Shown piece after piece: positions 52,301 to 60,216 of a stretch of 64,000 bases of DNA. How positions within the stretch are numbered: the stretch's first letter is position 1; each line of letters opens with the position of its first letter. The notes beneath the pieces were generated by a model. The model did not search any database. It was not told the origin of the DNA and saw nothing but the letters and a program-made list of their open reading frames with translations. The translations under genes and the position numbers were made by a program. The stretch comes from an uncultured Clostridia bacterium. GTDB taxonomy: Bacteria; Bacillota; Clostridia; Christensenellales; Pumilibacteraceae. Location of the stretch: the NCBI GenBank assembly GCA_934229275.1, contig CAKQDN010000004.1, positions 1-64,000 on the forward strand, in the 5' to 3' direction.

Positions 52301-55013
52301 CAACGCATTCGAAGGTCAGACTAATCTCGAAAGAATAGTTATTCCGGCTTCCGTCCAATCGGTCGGTAAGCGTGCGTTTGCAAACTGCTTCAACCTTAAA
52401 GAAGTAATCTTTGCGGAAGGTTGCACTCCCCTTATAGGAGTCGGCGCGTTCAGCGGATGCTATTCGCTCGAAACCGTGAAAATGCCGACCAACCTCAGAG
52501 CCAACTCCAAAGGTTATTTCGTCGTCAACGAACAGTTGTTCGACGGCTGCAGAAAACTGAAAAGCGTCACTCTGCCGCAAAACACCACTCACATCGGTCA
52601 GGACGGTGGCGGAACGGGCAGCGCGTATACTTTCCGTAACTGCTTTGCTCTCGAAAAAATCACGCTTCCCGATTCGCTTAAGAGTATCGGTAACTCCGCG
52701 TTTATAAACGCCGGACTTAAAGAAGTCGTAATTCCTGCAAGCGTCACCACCTTGGCAGGCTCGTATGTGTTCTCGGGTTGCTCGCAACTCGAAAAAGTCA
52801 CGTTCAAAGACGCAAGCAAACTTACCGCACTCGGTTCGTATACTTTCGACGGCTGCAAGTCGCTTAAAGAAATCGATTTAAGTAAGGCAACCAAACTTAC
52901 GACGCTGAACACGTATATGTTCCGTAATTGCTCGTCGCTCGAAGAAGTGCTTTTGCCGTCGACTATCAAAACTATAGGATCCAGTTCATCGAGCGGATCG
53001 TATGTGTTTGCGAACTGCACGTCGCTTAAAGAAATCGATTTGCCTGCGAGCGTGGAAAAAATAGGCTCGTATACGTTCTATAACACCGGACTTACGTCCA
53101 TAACCATTCCGGACAAAGTTACCAACCTCGGTTACGGTTCGTCCAGCGCAAGCACGACAACTAAATCGTATATGTTTGCCGACTGCAAAAACCTTAAAAC
53201 CGTCAACATTTCTTCGGCAAGCAAACTTATTCAACTCGGCGAAGGCGTGTTCCAGAATTGCGTCGAACTCGAAAACATCGAACTGAAAAAGTTCACTACA
53301 GTAGGTAACTACGCTTTCGAAAACTGCTCGAAACTCAGAGTGGCAAAATTGGAGGCAATCACGAGTTCCAATATCGGTATCGCGGCGTTCCGCAACTGCA
53401 GTTCGCTTGCAGACGTAAAATTGAGCACCAAACTTACCGAACTGAAAGCAAGAGTGTTCCAGAACTGTACTTCTCTTACCGAAATCACTATTCCGGCGAA
53501 CGTGACCAAAATAGGCAATATGACAACGTCGGCGTCGTCCATTGCAACGTATGACATCGAAGGCGAATCCTACGGTTACACGTTTGCAGGATGCACCAAC
53601 CTCAAAACCGTTAAGTTCGCGGGCGCAAAATTAACCGCTATCGGTTACAAAGCGTTCTCCGGTTGTACCGCTCTTACCAAACTCGATATTCCCGCTACTT
53701 TCCAGGTGCTCGGAAGTTACGCGTTCGAAAACACCGGCATCACCGAATTCAATATCGGAGCGAAGTTTATCTATATGGGCGCAGATCCGTTCTTCGGTTG
53801 CAAACTCAAAAAGATAACCTCCGATAATGAGAGTTATGTGGTAGAAGAGGACAACACGGTTTACAACGCGGACAAAACAGTTCTCGTTTATCATCCGAAC
53901 GGAAAAGACGTCAAATACGACTTCTCCGCAATTACCACCGCCAATGCGCTTGCCGGCGTAACCAACAAAACCGAACTCGTGCTGCCCGAAGGCATGACCG
54001 AAATCCCCGAAAAAGCGTTCTACGGCTTTGTGGGTCTTACCAAGATAACTCTGCCGAGTACGATTACCAAAATAGGTAACAACGCATTCTACGGATGCAC
54101 CGGTCTTAAAGAGATCGTACTGCCCGAAGGATTGACATTCATCGGCGACCGTGCGTTTGCGTACAGCGGTCTGACTTCGATCGTCCTGCCCGCAAAGATC
54201 ACCACGATGGGCAAAGAAGCCTTCCGCGGAAGCGCACTCGAAAGCGCGGTTGTCAACTTCCCGATGATTGCTACCGGTTCTGTCAATCAGTATAACGGTT
54301 ATCTCCAGTTCGCGGCACCTAAAAACGCCGAGAAAACCTCGGGTTACAGCGTTTCGTCCATGGCAACCTATATGTTTGCCGATTGCGTAAACCTCAAGAG
54401 CGTAACGCTCGGCGGCGGCACAAACTGGATTTCCGAATTCATGTTTATGAACACCCCGGCTCTTACGAGTTTCTCGTTCGAAGGTATTAAGCGTATCGAG
54501 AAAAACGCATTCCAGTACGGCGGACTTACCGAAGTCGTTCTGCCCGAAGATTTCAACTATTACGGTGAATACGCATTCAGCGCAAGTGCCTTAAAGAAAA
54601 TCGTTGTTTTGGGCTACACTTCAAATAGTGTGGGGACAGGAGCGTTCATGGATTGCGCAGAACTTGTCTATGCGGATCTCGGCAAACAGGATCAGGCAGG
54701 CAGTAAGATGTTTATGAACTGCACCAAACTCGAAACCGTCAAACTTAGCGATAACCTTGAAAGAACTCTGTTGGATACGTTTACGAACTGTACTTCGATT
54801 AAAAAGTTGTATATTTCGTTCAACACCACGTTCTCATATACGTCGTTCAACGGACTTACGGAAGATCAGACCATCTACTTCGTTGGCGGAGACGAAAGAG
54901 ATTTCGCATCCCTCGAAGTCAAAGGCGATTGGCTCACCGGCTGCAAGGCGCAGATTAAAGTCATTGACGACTACCCTGCAGAGAAAGATGAAACTCCCGC
55001 CGGAAACGAGTAA
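46368..55013 (+). CDS. Giant BspA-type leucine-rich repeat lipoprotein
   Basis: The 2881-residue protein has a signal peptide with lipobox PLAAC (Cys29), so it is a lipoprotein on the outer face of the membrane. Residues about 120-262 hold two InlB B-type repeats (GYVFEGWF and KFVGWWVS cores), about 265-660 hold immunoglobulin/FN3-like segments, and about 666-812 hold two more InlB-like repeats. From about 850 to 2840 there are several dozen LRR_5 repeats of roughly 23 residues, with the pattern (I/V)xSIGxxAFxxCxxLxxIxIPxSV. There is no LPXTG or membrane tail. GGAGG precedes the ATG. BspA-type repeats bind host or microbial surfaces. It lies just upstream of the MoxR/VWA operon. Repeats are diverged, so the frame is secure. 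Confidence 0.9.
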   Translation: MKRTRGYLLAKLLLVILAVCMIAFPLAACDGDTTNPTGEKKTASYYCIVDGTEYTVSLEGTSFSLEIAGETKTGTFNLQGKTLVIYPEGGEEITATLDGDVLKLTYKGIEYEMLENKIFTVTFVLNGGTGTETASVKNGQKVTAPAAPTKDGYVFEGWFTDAELMKPYKFDVNERGNVTLYAKFVEITDEEVYTATLMNGEENVGTMQTVNGKLVNLPVLTAEGKKFVGWWVSADGSKDKLSYKYEAQQIDRDVTLYAMWDADGLLVSATAKRISWTSLGNSARYSITVKMPGGEEITEENWTQNYYDYEMTVAGEYEITVSYRDNTATVYYRHMCLAEVKNFEVEGNTLKFAPVANAEGYKLTVTCENPDHDHLLAIDLGNKTSYDFSTCGMTEKGLTFVVEAYADGYASSYSEKYTLVRTLAKVEGIKADENIDELTWNAVENATNYNVTIITSRDTVELTTSETKVDLRAYSGEIRVTVVATAKCYNSSEESYIDLKKTKLATPSGFAFSAGKFTWKPVDGATGYIIKIGTAEFTFDRNTYSYTLTDEDYAKTGNADTAAVKAVGGTIGGERYADSDYTEELNFGEGALAQTLAYRNGKVIWNGVYGATAYSVKINGALVADKQTATSVNLKLEEKETTVEVCYYRGDKQSEWKTLAIHANKVTYVTGKEDDEYEYLTDGDSYGLPAITRVGYTFSSWLLDGESVGAGSKFTGGEDVSLVAQWRANRYTVTLDKMREDASVSEATKTVIYGEKYELPKAECTDPLFAFAGWFTEPNGKGIQYTDYTGTSIDKYVRAGNCRLYAYYAEIFEFKLTNGEKEYAVLKGEGIDYVSEVKVPGKYNGKNVTVITSFADCSNITRLYLPDTVTAVEVGMDGGYTTGSAFANCRNLDWIEMYHVEGAGKAKYKTENGILYKRLQDTDTYELAYYPKYREGAYVIPSYVVNIPVKALYQKYNLTELTVPSSVIKIGDSAFASCSKLYKITFISDETAKEIAFGTDVFKSNSKLDEITLPDSIKEFSPTLFDGCSALQNVYISNNAKYKSMNGVICGVNQASGAVDTILYFPKGRDGEYTIPAGITAIGEAAFKGNTKLTKLTVPGYVTYIGKEAFRGCSGILELEFLGKANDESLTIEEYAFYGLSKIEELTLPENLKVMKQYAFGGTSKLRTLNLNIVRTVVDYAEYSFHNDASTHIGYLYYINIGKDTPKIDNFGNVLGGSSLKEVNVDENNQSYFSQDGVLFSRTLGENAEIEIAYFPEGIEGEYVIPETIEGKGTIKTIGGNVFLNKKLITSVVIPKSVTKIGDSAFKGCSLLETVTFANADMALAEDGSNALELGSNAFQNCTVLKNITLPQRLVFIGDYAFRYCHALEEITIPKNVETLEETYAKSDYPAEKITRNRTFTNCNMLRAINVAEGNKNYFSVDGLLYKNNYDNDGKITGSTLIICPGGKTGVVDIDPSVEKIEALAFYANENVTEITFSKGIKGTGLLIGDAAFNACKKLAKLSLPQGLQAINEKTFYQCESLEEVFIPKTVTFIGVDAFSKCTNLRIVNIEDGYIYKETKGEDGEVTKEIVNYLEIGAGKATSDYYGNYTYNGAFANCPALAEITIPNRMKTVGQFAFVNSGLKTVNLSKDVETLDFGAFYQNTSLKTVNFAENGSLKTIGEKAFYTAGIKELVIPEGVTAVKHSAFYSNVDLVKVTLPSTLATITGKGSQTSSSDDKTYTSNFYGCTSLKTVIFNKDKDGNTALTQIGGMMFGNCSSLESIEIPKSVITIGASAFNGAKALKTVTFEEGSKFESTGTLAFQYAALESIKFPKSIKTIGNSTFNECYNLKKVEFEEESNLSSIGNTAFKLTGLTEFRFPKSSASGGISLGTAIFEKCTALTYVYMSESVTDIEGAFSKCSSITTMVISENSENFKVSSSNAKIITNKDGTAIRYILGTLDVPEVEQKDKDGNVIVGEDGKPVTMKEFTLPSDVVEIAPNAFEGQTNLERIVIPASVQSVGKRAFANCFNLKEVIFAEGCTPLIGVGAFSGCYSLETVKMPTNLRANSKGYFVVNEQLFDGCRKLKSVTLPQNTTHIGQDGGGTGSAYTFRNCFALEKITLPDSLKSIGNSAFINAGLKEVVIPASVTTLAGSYVFSGCSQLEKVTFKDASKLTALGSYTFDGCKSLKEIDLSKATKLTTLNTYMFRNCSSLEEVLLPSTIKTIGSSSSSGSYVFANCTSLKEIDLPASVEKIGSYTFYNTGLTSITIPDKVTNLGYGSSSASTTTKSYMFADCKNLKTVNISSASKLIQLGEGVFQNCVELENIELKKFTTVGNYAFENCSKLRVAKLEAITSSNIGIAAFRNCSSLADVKLSTKLTELKARVFQNCTSLTEITIPANVTKIGNMTTSASSIATYDIEGESYGYTFAGCTNLKTVKFAGAKLTAIGYKAFSGCTALTKLDIPATFQVLGSYAFENTGITEFNIGAKFIYMGADPFFGCKLKKITSDNESYVVEEDNTVYNADKTVLVYHPNGKDVKYDFSAITTANALAGVTNKTELVLPEGMTEIPEKAFYGFVGLTKITLPSTITKIGNNAFYGCTGLKEIVLPEGLTFIGDRAFAYSGLTSIVLPAKITTMGKEAFRGSALESAVVNFPMIATGSVNQYNGYLQFAAPKNAEKTSGYSVSSMATYMFADCVNLKSVTLGGGTNWISEFMFMNTPALTSFSFEGIKRIEKNAFQYGGLTEVVLPEDFNYYGEYAFSASALKKIVVLGYTSNSVGTGAFMDCAELVYADLGKQDQAGSKMFMNCTKLETVKLSDNLERTLLDTFTNCTSIKKLYISFNTTFSYTSFNGLTEDQTIYFVGGDERDFASLEVKGDWLTGCKAQIKVIDDYPAEKDETPAGNE

Positions 55014-55071
55014 TAATAAGAAATACAAGTAAATAGCACCGCCGAAAGGCGAAACTTAGGTGAAAATGTCG

Positions 55072-55113
55072 GGATTTCGTAAATTGTTTCGAAAAAACAG
55101 TTTACGAAATTCC
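55072..55113. repeat. Long inverted repeat before the MoxR operon promoter
   Basis: The arms 55072-55089 and 55096-55113 (GGATTTCGTAAATTGTT against AACAGTTTACGAAATTCC) match at all but two or three positions. The right arm contains the -35 box of the next promoter. It may end the giant gene's transcript, though there is no T run, or serve as an operator. Confidence 0.6.
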
Positions 55114-55129
55114 GCATTTGTGCTATAAT
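55101..55129 (+). promoter_or_regulatory. Promoter of the MoxR/VWA operon
   Basis: TTTACG at 55101-55106 and TATAAT at 55124-55129 have a 17 bp spacer, and TGC precedes the -10. GGAGGT lies before the ATG at 55178. Confidence 0.75.
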
Positions 55130-55177
55130 ATTAAAATTATAATCCGCCAATACTATACATGGCGAAGGAGGTATACT

Positions 55178-56215
55178 ATGAACGCAAAACAACTGTTCCA
55201 AAAGTACCACAACCGTATGGTTTTCGAAGGAATACTCAAATCCTTCCTCATCGGTCTGCTCGCAGCACTCGCGGCGCTGTTTCTGACATCGCTCGTATGC
55301 TGGTTTGCGGGAATCAAAGCCGTATGGCTCTGCGTGGTCGTAACCGTCGTCGCGCTCGTCGCAACGTCGCTTACCCTGTATCTTGTCAAGTATCGCCCCA
55401 CAACCAGATCGATAGCGCGTCGCGTGGACGAACTCGGACTCGAAGAACGTCTTATCACCATGACCGAACTTGAGGGCGACGATTCGTATATCGCAACCCG
55501 TCAGCGTCAGGACGCAATGAATGCGCTGAATAAAGTCAGTGCGGACCTTATCAAAATCGCCGTTTCGGCAACTCTCGTGATAGGTCTCGTTATAGCCGGA
55601 GTATGCGCCGCCGGAACCACCACCGTGTACGCACTCTACGACGCCGGCGTCATTAAAAGCGGCGTAAACCTCATTAACCCCTCGACTATCGAAACCGAAA
55701 AAACGTATAAAGTCGAATATGTCGCAGGTAAAAACGGCTCGATTTACGGCGAAAGCGTGCAGGTCGTTTACGAAGGCGACGACGCGCAGTCCGTTATGGC
55801 AGTACCCGACACCGGATACGTTTTCGTCGGCTGGTCCGACGGCGTTACCGACGCATGGCGCTGCGATCTCGAAGTCAACGGTAAAATCAAAGTTACCGCC
55901 AACTTCGTCGAAGAGAGCAAGTACGATCCCGATAACGACGAGGACGTCAATCCCGAACCCGACTCGCTTCCTCTTTTTAACGAAGACAGCGATAAAAAAG
56001 ATCAGGACGGACCGCCCACGCCCACCACCAAGCCCAACACCGACGGTAGCGGCAAGTACGAGGAAAACAACAAGTATCTCGACGGCGATCACAACTATAA
56101 AGACGACCTCGGCGACGCTAAAAACGACGCGAAAGACTCGGTTAACAACAACGGAAACCTCACTCCCGGCGAAGGGGATCTTATAGACGATTATTTCGAC
56201 GGCATTTCCGACTAA
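55178..56215 (+). CDS. Membrane protein with external InlB-like domain, MoxR operon
   Basis: The 345-residue protein starts at the ATG at 55178 after GGAGGT. It has two membrane helices at about 20-70, a cytoplasmic stretch and a third helix at about 125-150. After it comes an external domain (about 175-250) with the divergent InlB B-repeat pattern (GYVFVGWSDGVTDAW), then an acidic, low-complexity tail rich in Asp, Asn and Pro. No enzyme motif is seen. The InlB-like domain recalls the ones in the giant LRR lipoprotein just upstream, which suggests a common surface partner. It is the first gene of the MoxR operon. Confidence 0.75.
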   Translation: MNAKQLFQKYHNRMVFEGILKSFLIGLLAALAALFLTSLVCWFAGIKAVWLCVVVTVVALVATSLTLYLVKYRPTTRSIARRVDELGLEERLITMTELEGDDSYIATRQRQDAMNALNKVSADLIKIAVSATLVIGLVIAGVCAAGTTTVYALYDAGVIKSGVNLINPSTIETEKTYKVEYVAGKNGSIYGESVQVVYEGDDAQSVMAVPDTGYVFVGWSDGVTDAWRCDLEVNGKIKVTANFVEESKYDPDNDEDVNPEPDSLPLFNEDSDKKDQDGPPTPTTKPNTDGSGKYEENNKYLDGDHNYKDDLGDAKNDAKDSVNNNGNLTPGEGDLIDDYFDGISD

Positions 56216-56267
56216 TCGGTTCGCACAGGAAAAACAACGCAAAATTATTACAAGGTAGACGATAAAT

Positions 56268-57266
56268 ATGATTACAGAAAAGGACATCGAACAATTCAGC
56301 AAACAGTGTAACGAAATATTCAAGCAAATATCTCGCGACGTTATCGGACAAAAGGAAGTCGTGGAAAACACGGTTATCGCAATGATCGCAGGCGGAAACG
56401 TGCTGCTCGAAGGCGTTCCGGGCGTAGGTAAAACTCGTCTCGTGCGTACCTTGGGCAGAGTATTCGACTTGCCTTTCTCGCGTATACAGTTCACCCCCGA
56501 CCTTATGCCTGCGGACGTTACCGGTACCAACATCATCGTCAAGGACGAAAACGGAAACTCCGCTTTCCAATTCCAGAAAGGACCGATTTTCTCCAACATT
56601 ATTCTCGCGGACGAAATCAACCGTGCAACGCCGAAAACGCAGTCTGCTTTGCTCGAAGCCATGCAGGAACACACCGTCACCGTCATGGGCGTGTCGCGTA
56701 AACTCGAAGAACCCTTCTTCGTGCTTGCGACGCAGAACCCGATAGAGCAGGACGGTACCTATCCGCTGCCCGAAGCGCAGATGGACCGCTTTATGTTCAA
56801 ACTGCTCGTTCCCGATCCTTCTCTGGACGAACTCATGCAAATCGTCGATATGACGCAGAAAACCATGGCGGAAGTCGCCGAATGCGTATGCAATAAGGAA
56901 CAAATCCTTAAAATGCGCGAAACGGCTAATCTCATCCCCGTCGCAACCGACGTTCTCAAATACGCCATGACCATGACCGCCGCAACTCATCCCGACGGCG
57001 ACTGCGCTACCGAAGCGGCTAAAAAGTATATCAGAGTGGGCGCAAGCCCCCGTGCCGGTCAGGCTCTTATCTCCGCGGCAAAAGTTCTCGCGCTCATCAA
57101 AGGAAGATTCAACGTCGCTTATTCCGACATCAACGAACTGGCATACCCCGTTCTGCGCCACAGAATCAAACTCAACTTCGAGGCTGTTGCAGACAGAATT
57201 TCCGCCGACAACATTATAAAAATGATAGTGGAAGAGGTAAGCAAAAACTACAAAACCTCGAAATAA
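56268..57266 (+). CDS. MoxR-family AAA+ ATPase
   Basis: The 332-residue protein has the MoxR core: Walker A GVPGVGKTR (about residue 49), Walker B ILADEINRATPKTQSALLEAMQE (cited as LADEINRA, about 111), sensor 1 LATQNPIEQDGTYPLPEAQ and the downstream arginine region. MoxR ATPases act as chaperones that help fold or load metal or VWA-domain partners. It is followed by DUF58, BatA-like and VWA genes in the classical order. ACAAGG precedes the ATG. No membrane segment is present. Confidence 0.92.
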   Translation: MITEKDIEQFSKQCNEIFKQISRDVIGQKEVVENTVIAMIAGGNVLLEGVPGVGKTRLVRTLGRVFDLPFSRIQFTPDLMPADVTGTNIIVKDENGNSAFQFQKGPIFSNIILADEINRATPKTQSALLEAMQEHTVTVMGVSRKLEEPFFVLATQNPIEQDGTYPLPEAQMDRFMFKLLVPDPSLDELMQIVDMTQKTMAEVAECVCNKEQILKMRETANLIPVATDVLKYAMTMTAATHPDGDCATEAAKKYIRVGASPRAGQALISAAKVLALIKGRFNVAYSDINELAYPVLRHRIKLNFEAVADRISADNIIKMIVEEVSKNYKTSK

Positions 57267-57297
57267 TCTGTGACAATTCTTTTTACGGAGCAAAATA

Positions 57298-58194
57298 ATG
57301 AAAGGTTCTTATCTTAACGACGGCTTTTTCAGTCGTCTCGAAACTTTATCGTTAAACTTAAAAACGAGCCTTTCCGGTTATTTCGGTGGAAAACATCTTG
57401 TAAGTACTTACGGTCAGACGGTCGAGTTTGCGGACTTCCGCGAATATCAACTGGGCGACGACATAAGGCGAATCGACTGGAATCTTTACAGCAGATTCGA
57501 AAAGTATTTTCTGAAGTTGTTTACGGACGAGAGGCAGATGCAGATTCAGGTTTTTCTGGACTGCTCCGCTTCTATGGGAAACCCGGCAAGCGGCAAAGGC
57601 GCGTACGCTCTCGCTACCGCCGCCGCGCTCGGTTTTCTCGCCGTTCATAACATGGATAAGTTGTCGTTCAATCTTATGAAAGGCAATAAATCGGAAAACC
57701 CGTTCGGAAACATAATAGGCAAGCAGGCGTTTTTCCGCGCTATCGGACAGATGCAGGACGTAACTTTCGACGACGAAGTCGATATAGACTCGTGCGTTAC
57801 GAGTTGCACCGACGCAGGCACAGCAAACGGTCTGTCGGTTATAGTTTCGGACTTTTTCACCGACAACTGGAAAAAAGCGGTCGATTACCTGTGCTACAAA
57901 CGCAGACAGGTAATGCTCGTGCAGGTTCTCTCGCCCGAAGAAATCGACCCCGCTTACGACGGAAGAGTAAACCTCATCGACTCCGAGTCGGTTGACGTCA
58001 GCGACAGCAAGAACATGCGTATCCGCATAACGCGCAGTATGCAGGCGGCTTACGCGCAGGCTTTTGCCGATTTCCGCGCAGGCATTGCAGACTATTGCAA
58101 AAAACGCAGCGTGGACTTTATTTCCGTTCAGACGGACAAACCGATTGAAAGAGCGTTGTTCGGAGAATTGTTAAAGGCAGGTATCATGGCATGA
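57298..58194 (+). CDS. DUF58 (VWA-like) protein
   Basis: The 298-residue protein has the DUF58 signature YQLGDDIRRIDWN (about residue 48) and then a VWA-like domain with FLDCSASMG (about 84), which keeps a DxSxS-type metal site (D-C-S-A-S). DUF58 proteins always travel with MoxR and are thought to be its substrate or adaptor. Its ATG lies 31 bases after moxR and its stop overlaps the next gene by four bases. There is no signal peptide or membrane helix. Confidence 0.9.
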   Translation: MKGSYLNDGFFSRLETLSLNLKTSLSGYFGGKHLVSTYGQTVEFADFREYQLGDDIRRIDWNLYSRFEKYFLKLFTDERQMQIQVFLDCSASMGNPASGKGAYALATAAALGFLAVHNMDKLSFNLMKGNKSENPFGNIIGKQAFFRAIGQMQDVTFDDEVDIDSCVTSCTDAGTANGLSVIVSDFFTDNWKKAVDYLCYKRRQVMLVQVLSPEEIDPAYDGRVNLIDSESVDVSDSKNMRIRITRSMQAAYAQAFADFRAGIADYCKKRSVDFISVQTDKPIERALFGELLKAGIMA

Positions 58195-60203
58195 AAATCT
58201 TAACCCCGCTCGGGCTTTTGGGTTTAATCGGCATACTTGTCCTTATTCTCATTTACATCATAAAGCCCAACTATCAGCAAAAGTTCGTTTCCAGTACATT
58301 TGTCTGGAAACTCAGTCTTAAATACAAAAAGAAAAGAATCCCCACCAGCAGGCTGCGGGATATATTGCTTATTGCGTGCCAGATTCTCGCAATCACTTGT
58401 TGCGCGCTGCTGCTCGCAACTCCCTCGCAGGTTTTGCGTCAGCAACCGCTCGAAGGCGAAGTAGTCGTGATAATCGATGCTTCCGCGAGCATGCGCACCG
58501 TTTCCGACGACGAAACGCGTTTTATCCGCGCGGTAAATCAGGCGTCCGAAATGTCCGAGAAAGTGCTGTCGGAGGACGGCACCGTTTCGATTATTCTCGC
58601 AAACGATCGCCCTTCGTACATCAGTAAACGCGCTACGAAAGCCGAACTCCCGTCGGTCAGAAGCGCATTCGAGTCGCTCTCGGAAATCGAGATGGGTAAT
58701 CCGTTAAGTTGCTCGTACGGCGGCGGCGATATAGATGCCGCTATGGAACTGTGCGAGGAAATCGTCGGCGACAACCCCAAAACGCTGGTCTACGTCTACA
58801 CCGATAAAGAGTACGAAAGTCTGCCCTCTAATGTAAGAGTGCAGGACGTCAAAGCCCCTGCCGAATGGAACGCCGGCATACTTAACGCATACACGAATTT
58901 CGAAAGCGGCTACTACACGCTCACCGTCGAACTCGCGTCTTATAACCGCGACGCCTCTCTTGACGTCAAGGTAGTGGTAAACGGAGCAAATAAAAACTCC
59001 ACCAATCTCAGCGGCTCGACAATCTCTTTCGAAAAAATCGGAGTGAAGTGCGACGATCAGAAAACCACAGTAAAATTCGCAACGCAGTACACCGGCGATA
59101 ATGACTCGTCCGACGACGATAAACTCTTATACGTTCCCACCGATTACGGCTTCTATTCGTACGAATCCGTGCTCGTCTATCTCGAAGAGGACGGAAACGA
59201 ACTCGTAGACAACTATGCGGACGACGACAGTTTCAGTATCTACGGCGGTGTCAAGCCCACGCTGAAGGTCATGTACCAAAGTATAAGCGAAGAGGGTAAG
59301 AATTCGCAGAACCGTTTCGTTACCAGCGCGCTTCTGGCTCTAAGAAAAATGTATGCCGACACATACAATATCGAAATCGACGAACAGCCCGAGGAAATGA
59401 AAGGTTTCGATTTGTACATTTTCGAGCATACTATGCCCGCCGTTCTGCCCGACGACGGCGTCGTGCTGCTGCTCGACCCGTTGACCGCTCCCGAAAGATG
59501 CGGTTTCACCGTCCGCGGCGTCCGCGATCTCAATAAAATACCGACCGCGCTCACCGAAGATACGCTCGAAGACGGCAAAAGTCCGCTCTTACGCAACGTA
59601 AACATTTCCAATATCGAAGTCACGCGCTATATATCGTTCGGAACGTACGACGGTTATACGCCCATCGCTTCGTGCAACGGCGAACCGATGATACTGCTCA
59701 AAAACGAAGTAGACAGCAAAGTATGCGTTGTAGGTTTCAGCGTGCATTACTCCAACGTGCCGATAACGGTTGAATTCCCGTTGCTTTTCAACAATATTTT
59801 CAACTACTATATGGCGCCCACCGTAAGCGCGAACGCTTTCGAGGTGTATTCGGAAATCACCTTGAACAGCATGGGTAACCAACTCAACATCAGACGTAAT
59901 TCCGCCGACGAGGACGAAGGAACCACGTTCTATTCGTTCCCTGCGAAAGTACGTCTGGATACTCCCGGAACCTACACGATTTCGCAGACGGGCTTCATGA
60001 ACAAAGAAGTGGACGATACCAAAATATACGTTAAATCGCCTGCCGCGGAAAGCAATATTTCGGCGGTAGAGGAAACGGTTTACGATCCGTTCACCGGCTC
60101 TGTCAAATACGACTATTTCAAAGACTTAGTGATTTATTTTGCCGCGGCATTGGTTGCGCTGCTCTTCATCGAGTGGATTCTGCAACTGCGCGACAATATG
60201 TAA
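58191..60203 (+). CDS. BatA-like membrane protein with VWA domain
   Basis: The 670-residue protein has an N-terminal BatA segment of two helices (about 5-25 and 58-80) around a basic loop, and then a VWA domain with VVIIDASASM (about 93) that keeps the metal-ion site. The long remainder is beta-rich with acidic patches and ends in a membrane helix (about 645-665), so most of the chain faces outside. It overlaps the DUF58 gene by four bases and is followed after 13 bases by the second VWA gene. This is the usual MoxR-linked gene order, but no aerotolerance genes are nearby. Confidence 0.85.
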   Translation: MKILTPLGLLGLIGILVLILIYIIKPNYQQKFVSSTFVWKLSLKYKKKRIPTSRLRDILLIACQILAITCCALLLATPSQVLRQQPLEGEVVVIIDASASMRTVSDDETRFIRAVNQASEMSEKVLSEDGTVSIILANDRPSYISKRATKAELPSVRSAFESLSEIEMGNPLSCSYGGGDIDAAMELCEEIVGDNPKTLVYVYTDKEYESLPSNVRVQDVKAPAEWNAGILNAYTNFESGYYTLTVELASYNRDASLDVKVVVNGANKNSTNLSGSTISFEKIGVKCDDQKTTVKFATQYTGDNDSSDDDKLLYVPTDYGFYSYESVLVYLEEDGNELVDNYADDDSFSIYGGVKPTLKVMYQSISEEGKNSQNRFVTSALLALRKMYADTYNIEIDEQPEEMKGFDLYIFEHTMPAVLPDDGVVLLLDPLTAPERCGFTVRGVRDLNKIPTALTEDTLEDGKSPLLRNVNISNIEVTRYISFGTYDGYTPIASCNGEPMILLKNEVDSKVCVVGFSVHYSNVPITVEFPLLFNNIFNYYMAPTVSANAFEVYSEITLNSMGNQLNIRRNSADEDEGTTFYSFPAKVRLDTPGTYTISQTGFMNKEVDDTKIYVKSPAAESNISAVEETVYDPFTGSVKYDYFKDLVIYFAAALVALLFIEWILQLRDNM

Positions 60204-60216
60204 GGAGGCGCGGACT

